A stretch of 64,000 nt of DNA, taken from positions 1-64,000 of the forward strand of contig JAUCMP010000049.1 in NCBI GenBank assembly GCA_030770545.1. Direction: 5' to 3'. Below the pieces are notes generated by a model that saw only the letters and a list, made by a program, of their open reading frames with translations, did not search any database and was not told the DNA's origin. The translations under genes and the position numbers were made by a program. Below, piece by piece: positions 59,338-64,000 of the stretch. The stretch comes from Macropodus opercularis. Taxonomy: Eukaryota; Chordata; Actinopteri; Anabantiformes; Osphronemidae. The stretch's first letter is position 1, and the number at the start of each line of letters is the position of its first letter.

Positions 59338-59509
59338 GGCCCGGGCCTCAAAGCGAAGCAGAGGCCCCTCGTCTTCCCAGCCACAGCCGTCACGGAAGAC
59401 CCAGCTATTGCCGCTTGCTAGGCCCCTCCCCTTGCCCGGAGCCATGCACCCGATAGGCTCTGTGCAATCACAGTGGCTCACGACTAGGCTTTTGTCTTTG
59501 ACATCTGAC

Positions 59510-59672
59510 GAGGGGAGAGCGCGAACGCAGTCCCCCACTACCACAAATTATGCAGTCGAGATTCCCGCATTTGGGGAATTCGCAGGGGTCAGACAGCCGG
59601 TGTGCAATGGCTGAGCCTCGCCCTGGGTGAACCACCTTCTTGATCATGGTATCTCCCCTGCCAGGTAAGTAT
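59510..59672 (-). ncRNA. U1: U1 snRNA, unit 45
   Basis: Gene same as type copy; promoter-region substitution at 59759. Confidence 0.97.
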
Positions 59673-59758
59673 GACTTGCTCCGCTCGCACTCAGGGAGCT
59701 CTCTCCGGGACTAACCACGCTCACTGACGGTGCTGACAGTGGGAAGAAGGCAGCTTTG

Positions 59759-59759
59759 T
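59759..59759. other. Substitution C to T in spacer A, unit 45
   Basis: Reads GCTTTGTGGA where others read GCTTTGCGGA. It lies 87 bases upstream of U1, between the PSE and the SPH site. Confidence 0.9.
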
Positions 59760-59977
59760 GGAGCCTACCGGTCTGCACCAGTTGTACTTTTCAGTAAAGG
59801 CTGGCGAACGTTAGTCGCTGTTCTCTCTCTGTCTTGTTGTTTTCTCTCAAAGGGGAGCAAACTTGTCCCATCATGCATTGCTGCCTTTTTCCACAGGAAA
59901 TCCCACAGGCTGGACAGAAGGTGAGCCCGACAGAGCGGAGCGCAATGACAATGGCTTGGCGTTGAACACAGAGTGTG

Positions 59978-60165
59978 GGGGGCACCGTTCCCAGAAGCGC
60001 TGCAATACCAGGCCGATGCGTGGAGTGGACGGAGCAAGCCCCTGTTCCACCTCCCTGCTCCAAAAAGCAATTTAATATATGGTCCCCGGGTAGGGGACGT
60101 ATCAGATATTAAACTGATAAGAACAGATACTACACTTGATCTTAGCCAAAAGGCCGAGAAGCGAT
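59978..60165 (-). ncRNA. U2: U2 snRNA, unit 45
   Basis: Same as type copy. Confidence 0.97.
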
Positions 60166-60570
60166 GACCTGCATGCTCGTGATGCCAGAGGCCGCCTCTT
60201 TTGGGCGCCCCTCGCTGGTCGCGGTGCAGTGTGTTGAACTGGCAGCGAGAAAGCGCCGTCTGCTTAGCACCGCCCACAGCCGTGCTCTCCTTGCACGCCC
60301 CCAGATCTTGCAGATGGCGATCCACTGCAGGCCCGCTGAGCGTCGGGGCCTGTGCAGACGCGCGTACATGAAGTTACACCCACACATGGCAACGCATGCG
60401 TTTCAAAGCATCGAACCACAAACACACTCACGCATATAAAGTGCGCGTAATGACACAGGCAGGACACTCTGCAGCTCTGCGTGCACAAAACGCGAGGCCA
60501 CGAGAAAGACTTGGGAGGGGTCGTCTCTCGACGCCGGCGTATTTCTCTGTTACTTTCACAAAACTCTGGC

Positions 60571-60691
60571 GGCTCTGCCGAGGGGCAAAGCCCAGCAAAA
60601 ATTGACTCAACCCGTTTGAGTTCCTCTCCACGGAAATCTTTAGTAAAAGGCGAAAGACTTGTGCGTTATGAAGAGAAACCGGAGCGAAGAT
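60571..60691 (-). ncRNA. U5: U5 snRNA, unit 45
   Basis: Same as type copy. Confidence 0.93.
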
Positions 60692-60863
60692 GGCCCGGGC
60701 CTCAAAGCGAAGCAGAGGCCCCTCGTCTTCCCAGCCACAGCCGTCACGGAAGACCCAGCTATTGCCGCTTGCTAGGCCCCTCCCCTTGCCCGGAGCCATG
60801 CACCCGATAGGCTCTGTGCAATCACAGTGGCTCACGACTAGGCTTTTGTCTTTGACATCTGAC

Positions 60864-61026
60864 GAGGGGAGAGCGCGAACGCAGTCCCCCACTACCACAA
60901 ATTATGCAGTCGAGATTCCCGCATTTGGGGAATTCGCAGGGGTCAGACAGCCGGTGTGCAATGGCTGAGCCTCGCCCTGGGTGAACCACCTTCTTGATCA
61001 TGGTATCTCCCCTGCCAGGTAAGTAT
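60864..61026 (-). ncRNA. U1: U1 snRNA, unit 46
   Basis: Same as type copy. Confidence 0.97.
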
Positions 61027-61331
61027 GACTTGCTCCGCTCGCACTCAGGGAGCTCTCTCCGGGACTAACCACGCTCACTGACGGTGCTGACAGTGGGAAG
61101 AAGGCAGCTTTGCGGAGCCTACCGGTCTGCACCAGTTGTACTTTTCAGTAAAGGCTGGCGAACGTTAGTCGCTGTTCTCTCTCTGTCTTGTTGTTTTCTC
61201 TCAAAGGGGAGCAAACTTGTCCCATCATGCATTGCTGCCTTTTTCCACAGGAAATCCCACAGGCTGGACAGAAGGTGAGCCCGACAGAGCGGAGCGCAAT
61301 GACAATGGCTTGGCGTTGAACACAGAGTGTG

Positions 61332-61519
61332 GGGGGCACCGTTCCCAGAAGCGCTGCAATACCAGGCCGATGCGTGGAGTGGACGGAGCAAGCCCCTGTT
61401 CCACCTCCCTGCTCCAAAAAGCAATTTAATATATGGTCCCCGGGTAGGGGACGTATCAGATATTAAACTGATAAGAACAGATACTACACTTGATCTTAGC
61501 CAAAAGGCCGAGAAGCGAT
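61332..61519 (-). ncRNA. U2: U2 snRNA, unit 46
   Basis: Same as type copy. Confidence 0.97.
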
Positions 61520-61924
61520 GACCTGCATGCTCGTGATGCCAGAGGCCGCCTCTTTTGGGCGCCCCTCGCTGGTCGCGGTGCAGTGTGTTGAACTGGCAGC
61601 GAGAAAGCGCCGTCTGCTTAGCACCGCCCACAGCCGTGCTCTCCTTGCACGCCCCCAGATCTTGCAGATGGCGATCCACTGCAGGCCCGCTGAGCGTCGG
61701 GGCCTGTGCAGACGCGCGTACATGAAGTTACACCCACACATGGCAACGCATGCGTTTCAAAGCATCGAACCACAAACACACTCACGCATATAAAGTGCGC
61801 GTAATGACACAGGCAGGACACTCTGCAGCTCTGCGTGCACAAAACGCGAGGCCACGAGAAAGACTTGGGAGGGGTCGTCTCTCGACGCCGGCGTATTTCT
61901 CTGTTACTTTCACAAAACTCTGGC

Positions 61925-62045
61925 GGCTCTGCCGAGGGGCAAAGCCCAGCAAAAATTGACTCAACCCGTTTGAGTTCCTCTCCACGGAAATCTTTAGTAA
62001 AAGGCGAAAGACTTGTGCGTTATGAAGAGAAACCGGAGCGAAGAT
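61925..62045 (-). ncRNA. U5: U5 snRNA, unit 46
   Basis: Same as type copy. Confidence 0.93.
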
Positions 62046-62217
62046 GGCCCGGGCCTCAAAGCGAAGCAGAGGCCCCTCGTCTTCCCAGCCACAGCCGTCA
62101 CGGAAGACCCAGCTATTGCCGCTTGCTAGGCCCCTCCCCTTGCCCGGAGCCATGCACCCGATAGGCTCTGTGCAATCACAGTGGCTCACGACTAGGCTTT
62201 TGTCTTTGACATCTGAC

Positions 62218-62380
62218 GAGGGGAGAGCGCGAACGCAGTCCCCCACTACCACAAATTATGCAGTCGAGATTCCCGCATTTGGGGAATTCGCAGGGGTCAG
62301 ACAGCCGGTGTGCAATGGCTGAGCCTCGCCCTGGGTGAACCACCTTCTTGATCATGGTATCTCCCCTGCCAGGTAAGTAT
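62218..62380 (-). ncRNA. U1: U1 snRNA, unit 47
   Basis: Gene same as type copy; promoter-region substitution at 62467. Confidence 0.97.
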
Positions 62381-62466
62381 GACTTGCTCCGCTCGCACTC
62401 AGGGAGCTCTCTCCGGGACTAACCACGCTCACTGACGGTGCTGACAGTGGGAAGAAGGCAGCTTTG

Positions 62467-62467
62467 T
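62467..62467. other. Same substitution in spacer A, unit 47
   Basis: Identical to the change at 59759, exactly two units (2708 bases) later; units 46 and 48 carry the usual C. Confidence 0.9.
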
Positions 62468-62685
62468 GGAGCCTACCGGTCTGCACCAGTTGTACTTTTC
62501 AGTAAAGGCTGGCGAACGTTAGTCGCTGTTCTCTCTCTGTCTTGTTGTTTTCTCTCAAAGGGGAGCAAACTTGTCCCATCATGCATTGCTGCCTTTTTCC
62601 ACAGGAAATCCCACAGGCTGGACAGAAGGTGAGCCCGACAGAGCGGAGCGCAATGACAATGGCTTGGCGTTGAACACAGAGTGTG

Positions 62686-62873
62686 GGGGGCACCGTTCCC
62701 AGAAGCGCTGCAATACCAGGCCGATGCGTGGAGTGGACGGAGCAAGCCCCTGTTCCACCTCCCTGCTCCAAAAAGCAATTTAATATATGGTCCCCGGGTA
62801 GGGGACGTATCAGATATTAAACTGATAAGAACAGATACTACACTTGATCTTAGCCAAAAGGCCGAGAAGCGAT
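62686..62873 (-). ncRNA. U2: U2 snRNA, unit 47
   Basis: Same as type copy. Confidence 0.97.
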
Positions 62874-63278
62874 GACCTGCATGCTCGTGATGCCAGAGGC
62901 CGCCTCTTTTGGGCGCCCCTCGCTGGTCGCGGTGCAGTGTGTTGAACTGGCAGCGAGAAAGCGCCGTCTGCTTAGCACCGCCCACAGCCGTGCTCTCCTT
63001 GCACGCCCCCAGATCTTGCAGATGGCGATCCACTGCAGGCCCGCTGAGCGTCGGGGCCTGTGCAGACGCGCGTACATGAAGTTACACCCACACATGGCAA
63101 CGCATGCGTTTCAAAGCATCGAACCACAAACACACTCACGCATATAAAGTGCGCGTAATGACACAGGCAGGACACTCTGCAGCTCTGCGTGCACAAAACG
63201 CGAGGCCACGAGAAAGACTTGGGAGGGGTCGTCTCTCGACGCCGGCGTATTTCTCTGTTACTTTCACAAAACTCTGGC

Positions 63279-63399
63279 GGCTCTGCCGAGGGGCAAAGCC
63301 CAGCAAAAATTGACTCAACCCGTTTGAGTTCCTCTCCACGGAAATCTTTAGTAAAAGGCGAAAGACTTGTGCGTTATGAAGAGAAACCGGAGCGAAGAT
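63279..63399 (-). ncRNA. U5: U5 snRNA, unit 47
   Basis: Same as type copy. Confidence 0.93.
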
Positions 63400-63571
63400 G
63401 GCCCGGGCCTCAAAGCGAAGCAGAGGCCCCTCGTCTTCCCAGCCACAGCCGTCACGGAAGACCCAGCTATTGCCGCTTGCTAGGCCCCTCCCCTTGCCCG
63501 GAGCCATGCACCCGATAGGCTCTGTGCAATCACAGTGGCTCACGACTAGGCTTTTGTCTTTGACATCTGAC

Positions 63572-63734
63572 GAGGGGAGAGCGCGAACGCAGTCCCCCAC
63601 TACCACAAATTATGCAGTCGAGATTCCCGCATTTGGGGAATTCGCAGGGGTCAGACAGCCGGTGTGCAATGGCTGAGCCTCGCCCTGGGTGAACCACCTT
63701 CTTGATCATGGTATCTCCCCTGCCAGGTAAGTAT
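63572..63734 (-). ncRNA. U1: U1 snRNA, unit 48
   Basis: Last U1 of the window, complete and the same as the type copy. Its PSE and SPH site are present; the U2 of this unit would begin beyond 64000. Confidence 0.97.
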
Positions 63735-64000
63735 GACTTGCTCCGCTCGCACTCAGGGAGCTCTCTCCGGGACTAACCACGCTCACTGACGGTGCTGACA
63801 GTGGGAAGAAGGCAGCTTTGCGGAGCCTACCGGTCTGCACCAGTTGTACTTTTCAGTAAAGGCTGGCGAACGTTAGTCGCTGTTCTCTCTCTGTCTTGTT
63901 GTTTTCTCTCAAAGGGGAGCAAACTTGTCCCATCATGCATTGCTGCCTTTTTCCACAGGAAATCCCACAGGCTGGACAGAAGGTGAGCCCGACAGAGCGG

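Larger units (their letters stand above)
1..64000 (-). repeat. Tandem array of a 1354-base U1-U2-U5 snRNA unit, 48 copies
   Basis: The same unit repeats head to tail without interruption. The period is 1354 bases for nearly all units, 1356 for units 17 and 22, and slightly shorter for units 1 and 2. All three genes of every unit point to the minus strand. Neither edge of the array is visible, so total copy number is unknown. The near identity of units implies recent homogenisation by unequal exchange or gene conversion, as known for rRNA and snRNA arrays. Confidence 0.98.

Noticed and set aside
1..64000. Many overlapping open frames of 60 to 263 codons in all six frames of each unit
   Set aside because: They overlap the snRNA genes and their promoters, show no recognisable domains, and recur only because the DNA repeats. 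The unit length is not a multiple of three, and no frame runs through the array.
1..64000. CRISPR array or satellite DNA
   Set aside because: The units have no short repeat-spacer alternation, and they contain structured RNA genes with promoters, so neither description fits.

Overview
The window lies entirely inside one tandem array. A unit of 1354 bases is repeated head to tail from end to end (48 copies, the first and last cut by the window edges). Each unit carries three small nuclear RNA genes of the major spliceosome, all on the minus strand: U1, U2 and U5. In plus-strand coordinates the order is U1, U2, U5, then the next U1; a transcribing polymerase would meet U5, then U2, then U1. The window holds 48 U1 genes (the first lacks its 3' part), 47 U2 genes and 47 U5 genes. 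I see no protein gene, no tRNA, no 5S rRNA, no U4 or U6, and no transposon.

The RNAs are animal-type, close to vertebrate sequences. U1 keeps the splice-site-pairing 5' end, U2 keeps the branch-site-pairing GTAGTA, and U5 keeps the exon-binding loop. A linkage of U1, U2 and U5 (there also with 5S rRNA) has been described in a flatfish, Solea senegalensis, so a teleost fish is my best guess; the species cannot be told from this window.

Layout of a typical unit (unit 3, used as type): U1 at 2638-2800, a 305-base spacer with the U1 promoter, U2 at 3106-3293, a 405-base spacer with the U2 promoter, U5 at 3699-3819, and a 172-base spacer that must hold both the U5 promoter and the U1 3' box. Related proximal promoter elements (PSEs) sit 43 bases upstream of each gene, as expected for RNA polymerase II snRNA genes read with SNAPc. 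A SPH/ZNF143-type site lies at about -200 of U1, and 3' boxes follow U1 and U5 (a weak one follows U2).

Units 3 to 48 are almost identical. I found two 2-base insertions and five single-base substitutions in about 61 kb. Units 1 and 2 differ by about a dozen single-base losses in short G or C runs, which looks like unpolished long-read sequence. The more unusual biology is in the RNAs themselves: a U2 Sm site that begins with C instead of A, an altered U2B''-binding loop in U2, and a U5 with a probable 5' extension and a possible alternative hairpin.
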